From contig JBLXEY010000002.1 in NCBI GenBank assembly GCA_048262655.1, forward strand, positions 372,001 to 436,000: a DNA stretch of 64,000 nt, written 5' to 3'. Position 1 is the first letter of the stretch. Every line of letters begins with the position of its first letter. The position numbers and the translations under genes were made by a program. Shown here one piece after another: positions 1 to 8,758 of this stretch. The DNA is from JABMNT01 sp048262655 (GTDB lineage: Bacteria; Pseudomonadota; Alphaproteobacteria; Rhodospirillales; Casp-alpha2). The notes below the pieces were generated by a model. That model made no database searches. It saw only the letters and a program-made list of their open reading frames with translations, and had not been told where the DNA came from.

Positions 1-51
1 TCTTGCTGAAAATTTCTCAAAGTACCCCTTCCAACGTATAGAGAGCCTGTA

Positions 52-1347
52 ATGATCCCATCTAATATTCCCATTCCCATTCCTGGTGGCCTGCATGGAC
101 CTTTGCCAAAATTTGTAAAAGTTGCGCAAAAGCTATCAAGTGAAACGATTGATAGTATCGAGCAAACCATTGCCACTGAATTCAAGAAGTTTGCGCATAT
201 CGACTTGTCCGGAAAGACTATTGCACTGGGTGTTGGAAGTCGCGGGATTAAGGAGCAACGCCCTGTTGTGGCTGCGGTTCTCAAGGAACTAAAAGCCGTG
301 GGTGCGGAGCCTTTCATCATCCCGACTATGGGTAGCCATGGCGGCGGTAGCGCTGAAGGCCAGCTTAAAGTTCTCGAATCATACGGATATACGGAAGCCA
401 ATATGGGTGTCCCCATTCGGGCTTCTATGGATGTCATCGAACTGGGTGCGCTCGAAAACGGCACAATGGTTTATTGTGACCGAATTGCGAGCGAGGCCGA
501 CTACATTATCGCTTGTGGACGCGTTAAGCCGCACACCGACTTCAGAGGTACCTACGAAAGCGGGCTGATTAAAATGCTTGCCATTGGACTTGGCAAACAT
601 GCCGGTGCGACGGCTTTGCATTTCAATGGTTTTAAGAAATTCAAAGACCTTATTCCCGCGGCTGGCCGCAAGTTTATTGCCAACGCCAATTTGCTTTTTG
701 GTATTGCGATGGTCGAAAATGCGAATGAAGACTTGAAGCATTTGGAATTGGTTGCGCCAGAAGATTTCATGACACGAGACGCTGAATTGTTGGAGATGGC
801 CAAAGCCAGCATTCCTAAACTCTTGTTCAAGGATATTGATCTTCTGATTATTGATGAGATCGGTAAGAACATCTCGGGCGCCGGCATGGACCCAAATGTT
901 ACAGGTCGACCGGTAGAATATATCGAGGGTTTTGATATAGGCCCAAAGATTGGACGTATCATGCTCCGTGATTTAACGGATGTGACGGAAGGAAATGCCT
1001 CAGGTATAGGGATCGCTGATGTAACGACGCAACGAGTCTTGGGCAAAATGGATTGGACAAAAACCTACGTTAACATCGTCACCGCCGGTGTTTTAGATGG
1101 GGCCAAAATGCCGATCATAGCGAATTCAGACCGGGACGCCATCGGCATTGGCATTCGCGGCTGCCCCGGTGTTTCGTCAGACAAGGCACGGATTGTTCGT
1201 ATATCCAATACATTGGAAATGACAACCGTCTGGATCTCGGAACCGATGATGGATGAGGTCAATGAAAACGCCGATCTAAGCGCAATATCATCACCATTTG
1301 AATGTGATTTCAGCGAAGACGGTGAGCTTCAGGGTTCCATAGCGTAA
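52..1347 (+). CDS. LarA-like (DUF2088) nickel-pincer racemase/epimerase homologue, copy 1
   Basis: 431-residue protein of the LarA-like N-terminal domain family (DUF2088), whose characterised members are nickel-pincer-nucleotide racemases or epimerases of 2-hydroxyacids. The four residues that build the site in lactate racemase have convincing counterparts: His96 in SHGGG, His161 in KPHTDF, Lys174 in SGLIKMLAIG and His190 in ALHFNGF, with spacings close to LarA His108/His174/Lys184/His200. It is followed after 30 bases by a paralogue about two-thirds identical over the first 60 residues. No larB, larC or larE cofactor genes are in the window. Substrate is unknown; lactate is not implied. An AGAG purine run precedes the ATG at 52. 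Family assignment is firm, function is inferred. Confidence 0.8.
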   Translation: MIPSNIPIPIPGGLHGPLPKFVKVAQKLSSETIDSIEQTIATEFKKFAHIDLSGKTIALGVGSRGIKEQRPVVAAVLKELKAVGAEPFIIPTMGSHGGGSAEGQLKVLESYGYTEANMGVPIRASMDVIELGALENGTMVYCDRIASEADYIIACGRVKPHTDFRGTYESGLIKMLAIGLGKHAGATALHFNGFKKFKDLIPAAGRKFIANANLLFGIAMVENANEDLKHLELVAPEDFMTRDAELLEMAKASIPKLLFKDIDLLIIDEIGKNISGAGMDPNVTGRPVEYIEGFDIGPKIGRIMLRDLTDVTEGNASGIGIADVTTQRVLGKMDWTKTYVNIVTAGVLDGAKMPIIANSDRDAIGIGIRGCPGVSSDKARIVRISNTLEMTTVWISEPMMDEVNENADLSAISSPFECDFSEDGELQGSIA

Positions 1348-1377
1348 CCCTAACCCAGTACTTAAGAGAGAGATCAA

Positions 1378-2676
1378 ATGTTTCCCAAATCTATTCCGAT
1401 TCCAATTCCTGGTGGCTTACATGGCCCCCTGCCCCGTTTCGTCAAGGTCGCTCAAAAATTGTCGACAGAAACCGTTGACGATGTTGATGCAACAATTGCG
1501 GAGCAGTTCGCGAACTTTGCTCATATCGACTTAAAAGGAAAGTCCGTCGCCGTTGGCGTTGGAAGCCGGGGCATTAAGGAACAACCGTCTGTAGTTAAAG
1601 CCGTTATTCGCGAACTCAAAAATGCAGGTGCTGAACCCTTCCTGTTTCCTGCCATGGGAAGTCATGGTGGTGGCAGTGCTGAAGGTCAGGAAGCCGTGCT
1701 CGCAGCGTACGGCTACACCGAAGCCGTTTACGGAGTGCCTGTAAAGGCAACCATGGATGTGGTTGAAGTGGGCCACCTTGAAGATGGAACGCCAATCTAT
1801 TGCGATTCAATCGCCTATGCAGCCGACTACATCGTTCCCGTAAACCGGGTGAAGCCACATACCAGTTTCCGTGGCCCACACGAAAGCGGCTTGGCAAAAA
1901 TGTTGGCTATCGGTGTCTCTAAACACGCTGGTGCGGCTGCCATCCATTTTCATGGGTTCGCCCATTTCGAACACTTGATTCCAGAAGCTGCGCAAGTCTC
2001 TCTTGATAATATCAATATCCTGTTTGGTGTCGGGATTGTTGAAAACTCTCTAGAAACGATCCGGCAGGTTGAATTGGTTGCACCAGAAAACTTTTTAGAG
2101 CGCGATGCCGCTTTATTGGAACTTGCCAAAGCCAGCATTCCACAGCTGTATTTCAAGGAAATTGATGTCCTTGTTGTTGATAAAATTGGCAAAAACATTT
2201 CGGGTTCCGGACTGGACCCTAACGTCACAGGACGTGCAGGTTCAGGGATGCCGGGTTTTGATAAAGGTTTAAAGATCAAACGTGTGATTATTCGCGACTT
2301 AACCGATAAAACGCAAGGAAATGCAACGGGTTTAGGGACAGCAGATGTCACGACACAACGCATGGTTCGAAAGATCGACTGGACAAAAACCTACGTCAAT
2401 ATGGTGACAGCGGGAGTCATCAATGGTGCCCGGCTACCCATCGTCGCCGATACGGACCGCGATGCCGTCGGGATCGCCATTCGCGGCTGTCCCGGGGTGA
2501 ACAGCGAGCAGGCCCGCATTGTAAGGATCGCCAATACGCTTGAGCTAACGACCATCTGGGTCAGTGAAACCATGCGGGCTGACATTGAAGCCGATCCGCG
2601 ATTGGAGATCATCTCAGAACCGTTTGAACTCACCTTTGACGACGAAAACGCCTTGATCGGAGAAATTGACGAATAG
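1378..2676 (+). CDS. LarA-like (DUF2088) nickel-pincer racemase/epimerase homologue, copy 2
   Basis: 432-residue paralogue of the preceding gene, same family and almost collinear. It keeps His96, His161, Lys174 and His190 at identical numbering, and Arg64 in GVGSRGIKE, so both copies could bind the nickel pincer cofactor. An AAGAGAGAG purine tract precedes the ATG, and the 30-base gap to copy 1 suggests one transcript. A symmetrical terminator follows the stop. Retention of the active-site set in both copies argues that neither is decaying; they may form a hetero-oligomer or act on different substrates. Those last points are inference. Products of catabolic genes elsewhere in the window (enolase superfamily, SMP-30, FAH) are hydroxyacids or lactones, but no link is shown. 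Confidence 0.8.
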   Translation: MFPKSIPIPIPGGLHGPLPRFVKVAQKLSTETVDDVDATIAEQFANFAHIDLKGKSVAVGVGSRGIKEQPSVVKAVIRELKNAGAEPFLFPAMGSHGGGSAEGQEAVLAAYGYTEAVYGVPVKATMDVVEVGHLEDGTPIYCDSIAYAADYIVPVNRVKPHTSFRGPHESGLAKMLAIGVSKHAGAAAIHFHGFAHFEHLIPEAAQVSLDNINILFGVGIVENSLETIRQVELVAPENFLERDAALLELAKASIPQLYFKEIDVLVVDKIGKNISGSGLDPNVTGRAGSGMPGFDKGLKIKRVIIRDLTDKTQGNATGLGTADVTTQRMVRKIDWTKTYVNMVTAGVINGARLPIVADTDRDAVGIAIRGCPGVNSEQARIVRIANTLELTTIWVSETMRADIEADPRLEIISEPFELTFDDENALIGEIDE

Positions 2677-2707
2677 ATTTTGGCTTCATCCATAAAACAA
2701 CAAAAAA

Positions 2708-2736
2708 GGGCCGCTGAAGTTTTCAGCGGCCCTTTT
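2708..2736. terminator. Bidirectional intrinsic terminator
   Basis: Perfect 11-bp inverted repeat at 2708-2718 and 2722-2732 (arm gggccgctgaa) with a 3-base loop. It is followed by TTTT on the plus strand and preceded by AAAAAA, giving a T-run on the minus strand too. It lies between the converging LarA-like and bioY genes and can serve both. Confidence 0.85.
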
Positions 2737-2784
2737 GCTTATATCTATTTTCAGCCGCTAACCAGATAACGGCTTTTTAAAGGT

Positions 2785-3390
2785 CTAGGTATCGGATTTC
2801 TTGTTCAGGAACTTCCAAACCAGCGGCAGGACCGCAGCTGCAAGCGCAACTTTTGTCAGGTCCCCCAATATGAACGGAGTTAAGCCCCATTCCAGAATAG
2901 GTTTGTCCCAACCGAACAAAATTCCCAGCCAAAGCAGACCTGGGATGTAAATCACAGCACTTCCCAATATCATCGCCGCTGAAGTTTTAAGAACACTCCG
3001 GTCCCACCCCTGTTCCGCAAGCCAGCCACAAGTGATCGCGGCCAGGAAATATCCTAAAATGTATCCACCCGTGCCACCCATCATATAGGCAAGGCCGACA
3101 CCTTTTTCTGGCGTTCCCGCAAAAACCGGCAGACCCAATGCCCCTTCAAGGATATAGAGCGCCAGTGTAGCTCCAGCTAAACGCCAGCCATAAGCCATAC
3201 TGAGCCCCAAAATGACAAATGTTGTCATTGTCATCGGGACTGGATGGAAAGGAATTTGAATCTTAGAGGAGAGCGCAATCAGAAGGCTACCAGCAATCGC
3301 AAGTAAAGCGAACCGTAACGCCGCGGCAGACTTACCTTGTGGCCACAAGTGACCAATAATTGTGGAGGGTGAATTGGATGCAGTAATCAT
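2785..3390 (-). CDS. bioY: Biotin transporter S-component BioY
   Basis: 201-residue integral membrane protein of the BioY family, the substrate-binding component of ECF-type biotin uptake. Hydrophobic helices run through the protein, with the family signatures IPFHPVPMTMTTF near the N-terminus and GGTGGYILGY in the middle. The start at 3390 is chosen because MITASNSP is preceded by GAAAGAGG at good spacing; the open frame extends 62 codons further upstream into the parC 3' end and that extension has no family character. No bioM or bioN ATPase/transmembrane genes are nearby, as for many solitary BioY proteins. It lies 85 bases downstream of parC and may be cotranscribed with it. I saw no BioR-type palindrome. 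Confidence 0.9.
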   Translation of the reverse strand: MITASNSPSTIIGHLWPQGKSAAALRFALLAIAGSLLIALSSKIQIPFHPVPMTMTTFVILGLSMAYGWRLAGATLALYILEGALGLPVFAGTPEKGVGLAYMMGGTGGYILGYFLAAITCGWLAEQGWDRSVLKTSAAMILGSAVIYIPGLLWLGILFGWDKPILEWGLTPFILGDLTKVALAAAVLPLVWKFLNKKSDT

Positions 3391-3494
3391 GGTCTTTGCC
3401 TCTTTCTCAGCATGTATTCGATGTGCACTTCGTAGCAGGCCACGGAGCAGAAGTAAATCGGCCTGGCGGTGGTTCTTAACTGAATGAGTTGGAC
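3387..3494 (-). pseudogene. Possible remnant of a small zinc-finger ORF upstream of bioY
   Basis: An open frame here encodes ARPIYFCSVACYEVHIEY followed by a basic tail and ends in TGA overlapping the bioY ATG as ATGA, the usual sign of translational coupling. The FCSxxC pattern resembles the second half of a TRASH-like zinc finger, but there is no preceding CxxC and no ATG, GTG or TTG start: the frame begins after a stop inside the last codons of parC. I read it as a 3' remnant or a chance match; a non-standard ATT start at 3485 is possible but unsupported. Confidence 0.25.
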
Positions 3495-5704
3495 TTAGGG
3501 AACCCCTTAAACGGTAATTGCCCAGCTTGCGCACGTTTTCCAACCCATTCCTTAATATTCGTCTCCGTACGAACACCGCCAGCGGTTTTCCATGTCAGCC
3601 CTTCATCAAGCTTTAAGGTGTTGATATCCGCAAGTCCGCCCTGACTATAGCGCTGCATGATAACGCCTTGCCCCCGGGTCATGACGGGAAGTTCTTCAAT
3701 GGGAAAGATCAGCAGTTTCCGTTTGGTCCCAAGCACTGCGACGTAGTCGTGACCGTCTTCAATAAATGTCAGGCATTGGGCCTCTTCCGCCCCCTTAAGA
3801 TTGAGAACCTGTTTGCCGTTTCGGGTTTGCGCAATCAGGCTATCCTCTTCAACAATAAATCCTCTGCCCGCCTCGGATGCAACAATGGCGCGTCTCCCAC
3901 CTTTCAGAATAAAGATATCAATGACGTCGTGCCCGTTCGCCAAATCAATCATCAAACGTAATGGTTCACCATGTCCGCGCCCGCCGGGTAATTTATCGCA
4001 ACCCACCGTATAGAAACGCCCATTTGTAGCAAAAATGACCAGTTTATCCGTGGTTTCTGCATGCAAGGCAAAGCGATGTTTGTCACCATCTTTAAACTTC
4101 ATCTCCGGGGCATTATCGACATGACCTTTAACGGAACGAATCCAATCTTTTTCCGACAAGATAATCGTGATTGGTTCTTTTTCGATCAGGGACTCGATGG
4201 GGACAACCACTGCCGTCGGAGCTGAGCCAATCTCGGTCCGTCGCTTGCCGATGTCCGTTTTTTGGCCAAATCGAGCCTTTATATCCGTAAATTCGTCGGA
4301 TATCACTTTCCATTGCTGATCTTGGTTTCCCAACAGTTTATTAAGTTCGGATTGCTCTATCGTCAGATCGTCATGTTCTTTGCGAATTTCGAGTTCTTCA
4401 AGTTTTCGCAATTGCCGCAATCGCATATTCAGGATCGCCTCTGTCTGCGCTTCCGTTAAGTCGAAGGTCGCCATCAGCGTCGCCTTGGCCTCATCTTCTT
4501 CGCGGATGATGCGAATCACTTCATCTAGGTTCAGATAGGCAATCAAGAAACCGCTTAACATTTCCAGACGGCGTTCGATCTTTCCAAGACGATGCTTCGT
4601 TGTTCTGACAAGAACGTCCTGGCGATGGCTTAAAAACGCCCGCATCGCCTCCCGCAAATTCATAACGCGTGGCGTATTGTCTGCATCCAGCACGTTCATG
4701 TTCATACTGAAACGCGATTCCAGCTCTGTTTGACGGAACAAATGCTCCATCAGATGTTCTGCCTCTATATTTTTACTTTTCGGTTCAAGAACAATACGAA
4801 CGTGCTCTGTTGATTCGTCGCGAATATCCGTCAAAAGCGGCAGTTTCTTTGCAATTAACAACTCTGCAACTTTCTCGATCAATCGGGATTTTTGGACTTG
4901 GTACGGTATTTCCGTAATCACGATTTGATAGGTGCCACGCCCCAGATCTTCTGTTTCCCATTTGGCGCGAACACGAAAACTCCCGCGACCCGTTTTGTAG
5001 GTCTCGATAATTGTTTCTCGTGTTTCGACTAAAGTACCGCCTGTTGGAAAATCAGGCCCTGGAATAAATTCGGCCAGTTTATCAAAACCGGCATTTGGAA
5101 ATTTAATTAAATGTTTAAAGGCATCACACAGCTCTCCGACGTTATGCGGGGGAATACTGGTTGCCATGCCGACCGCAATGCCTGCCGCCCCATTTGCCAG
5201 CAGATTGGGAAAGGCTGAGGGCAAAACAACAGGTTCCTCGTCTTCGCCATCGTATGTATCGCGAAAATCGACCGCATCTTGATCGATGCCTTCCAAAAGA
5301 GCCCAGGCAACTTCCGTTAACCGTGCCTCGGTATAACGCATGGCCGCTGCGTTATCCCCATCGATATTGCCAAAGTTACCCTGACCATCAACCAAGGTGT
5401 ATCGCTGGGCAAAATCCTGGGCCAAGCGGACCAAAGTGTCATAGACGGCGCCATCACCATGGGGATGGTATTTACCGATCACATCACCTACGACACGGGC
5501 ACATTTTTTAAATCCCGAAGACGGCTCAAGCTTTAATTGCCGCATCGCGTACAGAAGTCGGCGGTGAACGGGTTTCAAACCATCACGAACATCTGGCAAA
5601 GAACGCGACGTAATCGTCGACAATGCGTAGGAGAGATACCTCTCGCTCAACGCTTCTGATAATCGTGTGTCCCGGATTTCGCCAACAGCGGCCTTGTCAG
5701 TCAT
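3476..5704 (-). CDS. parC: DNA topoisomerase IV subunit A
   Basis: 742-residue ParC, the breakage-reunion subunit that with ParE decatenates replicated chromosomes. The catalytic tyrosine is Tyr124 in AAMRYTEARL, and the winged-helix region around KYHPHGDGAVYDTL is clear. The short, degenerate C-terminal beta-propeller region and total length fit alphaproteobacterial ParC rather than GyrA; no GyrA-box is evident. Residue Gly85 occupies the position of E. coli ParC Ser80 and Asp89 that of Glu84, the two main quinolone-contact sites. The gene starts at ATG 5704 and is followed by bioY. parE is not in the window. Confidence 0.93.
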   Translation of the reverse strand: MTDKAAVGEIRDTRLSEALSERYLSYALSTITSRSLPDVRDGLKPVHRRLLYAMRQLKLEPSSGFKKCARVVGDVIGKYHPHGDGAVYDTLVRLAQDFAQRYTLVDGQGNFGNIDGDNAAAMRYTEARLTEVAWALLEGIDQDAVDFRDTYDGEDEEPVVLPSAFPNLLANGAAGIAVGMATSIPPHNVGELCDAFKHLIKFPNAGFDKLAEFIPGPDFPTGGTLVETRETIIETYKTGRGSFRVRAKWETEDLGRGTYQIVITEIPYQVQKSRLIEKVAELLIAKKLPLLTDIRDESTEHVRIVLEPKSKNIEAEHLMEHLFRQTELESRFSMNMNVLDADNTPRVMNLREAMRAFLSHRQDVLVRTTKHRLGKIERRLEMLSGFLIAYLNLDEVIRIIREEDEAKATLMATFDLTEAQTEAILNMRLRQLRKLEELEIRKEHDDLTIEQSELNKLLGNQDQQWKVISDEFTDIKARFGQKTDIGKRRTEIGSAPTAVVVPIESLIEKEPITIILSEKDWIRSVKGHVDNAPEMKFKDGDKHRFALHAETTDKLVIFATNGRFYTVGCDKLPGGRGHGEPLRLMIDLANGHDVIDIFILKGGRRAIVASEAGRGFIVEEDSLIAQTRNGKQVLNLKGAEEAQCLTFIEDGHDYVAVLGTKRKLLIFPIEELPVMTRGQGVIMQRYSQGGLADINTLKLDEGLTWKTAGGVRTETNIKEWVGKRAQAGQLPFKGFPKSNSFS

Positions 5705-5965
5705 TCGTATATCCTAGCCTTAAAAGAAACCTAGGCCACAATATATAGTGTTTTACCGGAAAATCGTGCGAAAAATCACGAATTTGCATTTATTTTTATT
5801 TTCTAAATTTTTGCAAAATTATTCAATGAACTATTGTGTAATTGGGTTCATTCGTATACCTAATTTAGTATATTATAGGGGAATTACAAATTTAATATGT
5901 GTGTATGCAATCACGCCTTTGGCTGAGTTAAACACACTAGGGATAATATGTTGAAGGAGCGCCGA
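5705..5965. other. AT-rich divergent intergenic region upstream of parC and the cold-shock gene
   Basis: 261 bases, strikingly AT-rich, between divergent parC and the cold-shock gene. It should hold both promoters and probably a long 5' leader of the cold-shock mRNA, as is known for csp genes. A TATATTAT box near 5868-5876 could be a -10 element for the cold-shock gene, but I could not fix a convincing -35, so no promoter is called. No coding signal seen. Confidence 0.5.
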
Positions 5966-6238
5966 ATGGCTAAAGGTGTAGTTAAATGGTTCAATCGAGC
6001 AAAGGGATATGGTTTTGTTGAACCAGAGGACGGCTCCAAAGATGCATTTGTTCATATTACAGCAGTTCAGAATGCGGGTCTTGTCACCTTGTTTCAAGGT
6101 CAGGTTGTAAGCTTTGATTTAACACCCGTCAATGAAGACCGCATCGCCGCAGATAATATAGTCATCTTGGAAGACGTCCCTGATTCGGTTAAGCGCGGTG
6201 AAGCTTTACCGGAACAAAACCATCAGAATGCGGACTAG
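5966..6238 (+). CDS. Cold-shock domain protein
   Basis: 90-residue CspA-type single-stranded nucleic-acid binder. RNP1 is KGYGFV at residues 15-20 and RNP2 is DAFVHI shortly after; VKWFN at the N-terminus is the family hallmark. A short acidic/polar tail follows the 68-residue domain. The start is ATG 5966, preceded by GAAGGAG at correct spacing; an in-frame ATG 18 bases upstream covers that ribosome site and is not used. It is single, with AT-rich leader sequence upstream. Likely an RNA chaperone for cold or stationary-phase adaptation; the specific paralogue cannot be told. Confidence 0.93.
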   Translation: MAKGVVKWFNRAKGYGFVEPEDGSKDAFVHITAVQNAGLVTLFQGQVVSFDLTPVNEDRIAADNIVILEDVPDSVKRGEALPEQNHQNAD

Positions 6239-6258
6239 TCCTGCAAGAGTTCTAACTC

Positions 6259-6987
6259 TTAAGCAGACAACTTCCTCAATCTTTCCAATAGACGATTGCG
6301 GGCTTCTGGCATGTGTCCCGTCGCTCCGGAAAACGCGTGTCTGTTGAGAAAATAGCCTGTCAGTTTTAGAGCCTGGCAAACGTCCTCATGCGAACCATAT
6401 TGCCCCCCTACCCGCAGGAACTCGGGCAATGGTAACAAGACATCCTTATAGGGTGCAGCGGCTTCTTCACAGACGGCGCGACCGGATTTGGGAGAGACAA
6501 ATGTCAAATTCTCGGTTGCTCCAGTCGATGCGCAACAGGAAAAGTCGAGACTAAAGCCCAGTTCCTGAAGCAAACCCAGCTCCCAGCGGACGTAGATCGT
6601 TGGCCAGTATCTGTCATCTTCAAACGAATTAAGAAGAACAACCAAGCCCTCATAAAGAGATTGGTTTTCCTCGCGTTCCGGAATCGTTACATCTGCCAGG
6701 GCGCAAACGGCACTAAGGCCGGCCAGCTTCAGGCGATCTAACAGCAAATCAGCGGCGATCGCGTGCGTCAGCTCACATGTATAGGTCCCAAGATGCTCCG
6801 GAAGTCGCGCCCGCCATTGTGCCCGCACAATATTTCCAGGTTCATATAAGCCCCTGTTTCGCCGGCTCGAACCGCCCCGAACAAGGCCAGAATGTCGTCC
6901 ATGATGGCGGGTTAACAGACTTACAATAATCGACGCCTCACCATGTTTGCGAGCAGATAGAATAACGGCGTCGTCAGTCCATTCCAA
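6259..6987 (-). CDS. recO: DNA repair protein RecO
   Basis: 242-residue RecO, the recombination mediator that with RecR loads RecA onto SSB-coated single-stranded DNA. The N-terminal OB-fold begins EWTDDAVILSARKHGEAS, followed by the helical domain. Cys151, Cys152 and further cysteines are present but the canonical four-cysteine zinc motif is not obvious. The start codon is TTG at 6987: no ATG is in frame, and GGAGG lies seven bases upstream, a strong Shine-Dalgarno sequence. It closes the minus-strand lepB-rnc-era-recO series, 150 bases after era, and converges on the cold-shock gene. Confidence 0.9.
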   Translation of the reverse strand: MEWTDDAVILSARKHGEASIIVSLLTRHHGRHSGLVRGGSSRRNRGLYEPGNIVRAQWRARLPEHLGTYTCELTHAIAADLLLDRLKLAGLSAVCALADVTIPEREENQSLYEGLVVLLNSFEDDRYWPTIYVRWELGLLQELGFSLDFSCCASTGATENLTFVSPKSGRAVCEEAAAPYKDVLLPLPEFLRVGGQYGSHEDVCQALKLTGYFLNRHAFSGATGHMPEARNRLLERLRKLSA

Positions 6988-7137
6988 TTCACCACCTCCT
7001 CAACCGCTTACACGACGTTACAATACACTTATTGGCCAAGCCTAAACACCTCAGGGCCATAAAGCCCCTCTACATCCCCTTGTCTTTAGCCACTGGCAGC
7101 AAAATCAAACTTTTATCACTCAGCATAAGCGCGCAGG

Positions 7138-8043
7138 CTAGGCGTTATAGTCCAGACCCCAATCGCGATAGCGCTCCGGGTCATCGCCCCACTTCTCCCT
7201 GACTTTCACAAACAGAAACAGATGAATTCGCGTATCCAGAAGCCGCTCAAGTTCGCGCCGGGAGGCTTCGCCCAATGCTTTAATTTGAGCCCCCCCTTTA
7301 CCAAGCACGATTGCTTTTTGTGTTGGTCGTTCCACGTAGATTGTCTGATCTATTTTTACGCTGCCATCATCGCGTGCTTCCCAGTTTTCAGTCTCTACGG
7401 TAGCCGCATAGGGCAATTCCTGACGCAGCTGTAAGTAAATTTTCTCTCGTGTTATCTCAGCCGCCAACAGGCGCTGGGGCATATCGGAGATTTGATCTTC
7501 AGGAAACAACCAGGGGCCATCAGGTAACTTATTTGAAAGGAATTTCAGCAATTCGTCGGCGCCATCGCCTGTTTGCGCAGACACCATAAAGATATCCGTG
7601 AACGAAGCTCGGCTCGTCAATTCATCAATAAGGGTCAGAAGGTCCTCTTTTTTTACAAGGTCCACTTTGTTAATGGCGAGGTAAACTTCACGATCGGTGT
7701 CTTTTAACTTATCAAGGATATCCGATGTATCTCGGCAAATGCGGCGACTTGCATCAACCAAAAACAGAACTTCGTCGGCGTCTCCTGCTCCCCCCCAGGC
7801 CGCGGCAACCATTGCCCGGTCAAGGCGACGGCGTGGGGCAAAAATTCCCGGCGTATCGATAAATATGGCTTGGGCATTGCCTTCGATGCAGATTCCCAAA
7901 ACCCGAGAACGTGTTGTTTGCACTTTCGGAGACACAATAGACACTTTTGCTCCGACGAAGCGGTTCAACAGCGTCGACTTCCCGACATTTGGAGCGCCAA
8001 CAATGGCAATGAAACCTGATTTTGTTGTTTCCACGTCAGCCAT
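7138..8043 (-). CDS. era: GTPase Era
   Basis: 301-residue Era, a small-subunit ribosome assembly GTPase that binds the 3' end of 16S rRNA. G1 is GAPNVGKST at residues 16-24, G3 is DTPG, G4 is NKVD, and a C-terminal KH domain with VLGKGGAQIKALG contacts rRNA. Length is normal. It overlaps the 3' end of rnc by eight bases, the classic rnc-era pairing, so translation is probably coupled. Start is ATG 8043. Confidence 0.96.
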   Translation of the reverse strand: MADVETTKSGFIAIVGAPNVGKSTLLNRFVGAKVSIVSPKVQTTRSRVLGICIEGNAQAIFIDTPGIFAPRRRLDRAMVAAAWGGAGDADEVLFLVDASRRICRDTSDILDKLKDTDREVYLAINKVDLVKKEDLLTLIDELTSRASFTDIFMVSAQTGDGADELLKFLSNKLPDGPWLFPEDQISDMPQRLLAAEITREKIYLQLRQELPYAATVETENWEARDDGSVKIDQTIYVERPTQKAIVLGKGGAQIKALGEASRRELERLLDTRIHLFLFVKVREKWGDDPERYRDWGLDYNA

Positions 8044-8758
8044 GTTCGGTTTTTCCTGTCAGCTGGATAAAGAGAGTTTCGGCCGCAGCCGTTTCGGCAC
8101 TTCGTTTGGTACTGCCCTGCCCCCGCGCCGGGGCTTGTTTTGCAACGGTGACTTCCACCATAAATTCTGGCGCATGGTCGGGGCCTTTTTGTTCGATAAC
8201 GTTATAAACAGGAAGCGCCCACCCTTTGCCTTGAACGTACTCTTGTAACTGGGTTTTTGGGTCTTTTGGCGGTTTTGCCTCTTCTTTTAACAAGTCGATC
8301 CAGTTTTCACGAACAAATGTTTCAGCATCGGCCAGGCTGCCATCGAGGTAAATGGCAGCAATTACGGCCTCGCAAGCATTGGCAAGCAACCCGCTGCGTT
8401 GTCGGGCGGTCATTTCCGATGGATCGACTTCTCGCTTGATATATGCATCTAACTGAAAACGTTCTGCAACACGTGCCAAAGCTTCCCGACGTGCAAGGGC
8501 GGCAAACCTGTAACCCAGAGCCCCTTCATCTTCTTGCGGAAACTCTCGCAGCAACATGTCGGCAATAATTAACCCCAATACACGATCGCCTAAAAACTCC
8601 AATCTCTCATTTGACCGTTGGCGATCATTCACAGAGCTGGAGTGCGTCAGCGCTCTTTCAAGGAGTTTCTGATCCCTAAACCGATATCCTAACGATTTTT
8701 CAAGTGAAGCAAACGTCAGCCCCGTGCCGACCGTATCCTTTCGCCCGCTTGAAGTCAT
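8036..8758 (-). CDS. rnc: Ribonuclease III
   Basis: 240-residue RNase III, the double-strand-specific endoribonuclease that processes rRNA and mRNAs. The signature NERLEFLGDRVLGL lies near residue 50, with the catalytic Glu/Asp set (GDRVL, and NACEAVIAAIYLDG further on), followed by a C-terminal double-stranded-RNA-binding domain with the KRSAETAAAE helix. The ATG at 8758 overlaps the lepB stop as ATGA. Part of the lepB-rnc-era cluster. Confidence 0.96.
   Translation of the reverse strand: MTSSGRKDTVGTGLTFASLEKSLGYRFRDQKLLERALTHSSSVNDRQRSNERLEFLGDRVLGLIIADMLLREFPQEDEGALGYRFAALARREALARVAERFQLDAYIKREVDPSEMTARQRSGLLANACEAVIAAIYLDGSLADAETFVRENWIDLLKEEAKPPKDPKTQLQEYVQGKGWALPVYNVIEQKGPDHAPEFMVEVTVAKQAPARGQGSTKRSAETAAAETLFIQLTGKTEHG

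Noticed and set aside
552..1046. 164-codon minus-strand frame
   Set aside because: Opposite the first LarA-like gene, which has clear family motifs; no ribosome site or neighbours.
5748..5954. 68-codon frame in the AT-rich region before the cold-shock gene
   Set aside because: AT-rich composition gives low-complexity hydrophobic product; no ribosome site, and promoters must lie there.
6241..6266. Hairpin between the cold-shock gene and recO
   Set aside because: Stem interrupted by a bulge, two-base loop and no T-run; part of it lies in recO.
7697..8248. 183-codon plus-strand frame
   Set aside because: Antisense of the era-rnc junction; both genes are certain.
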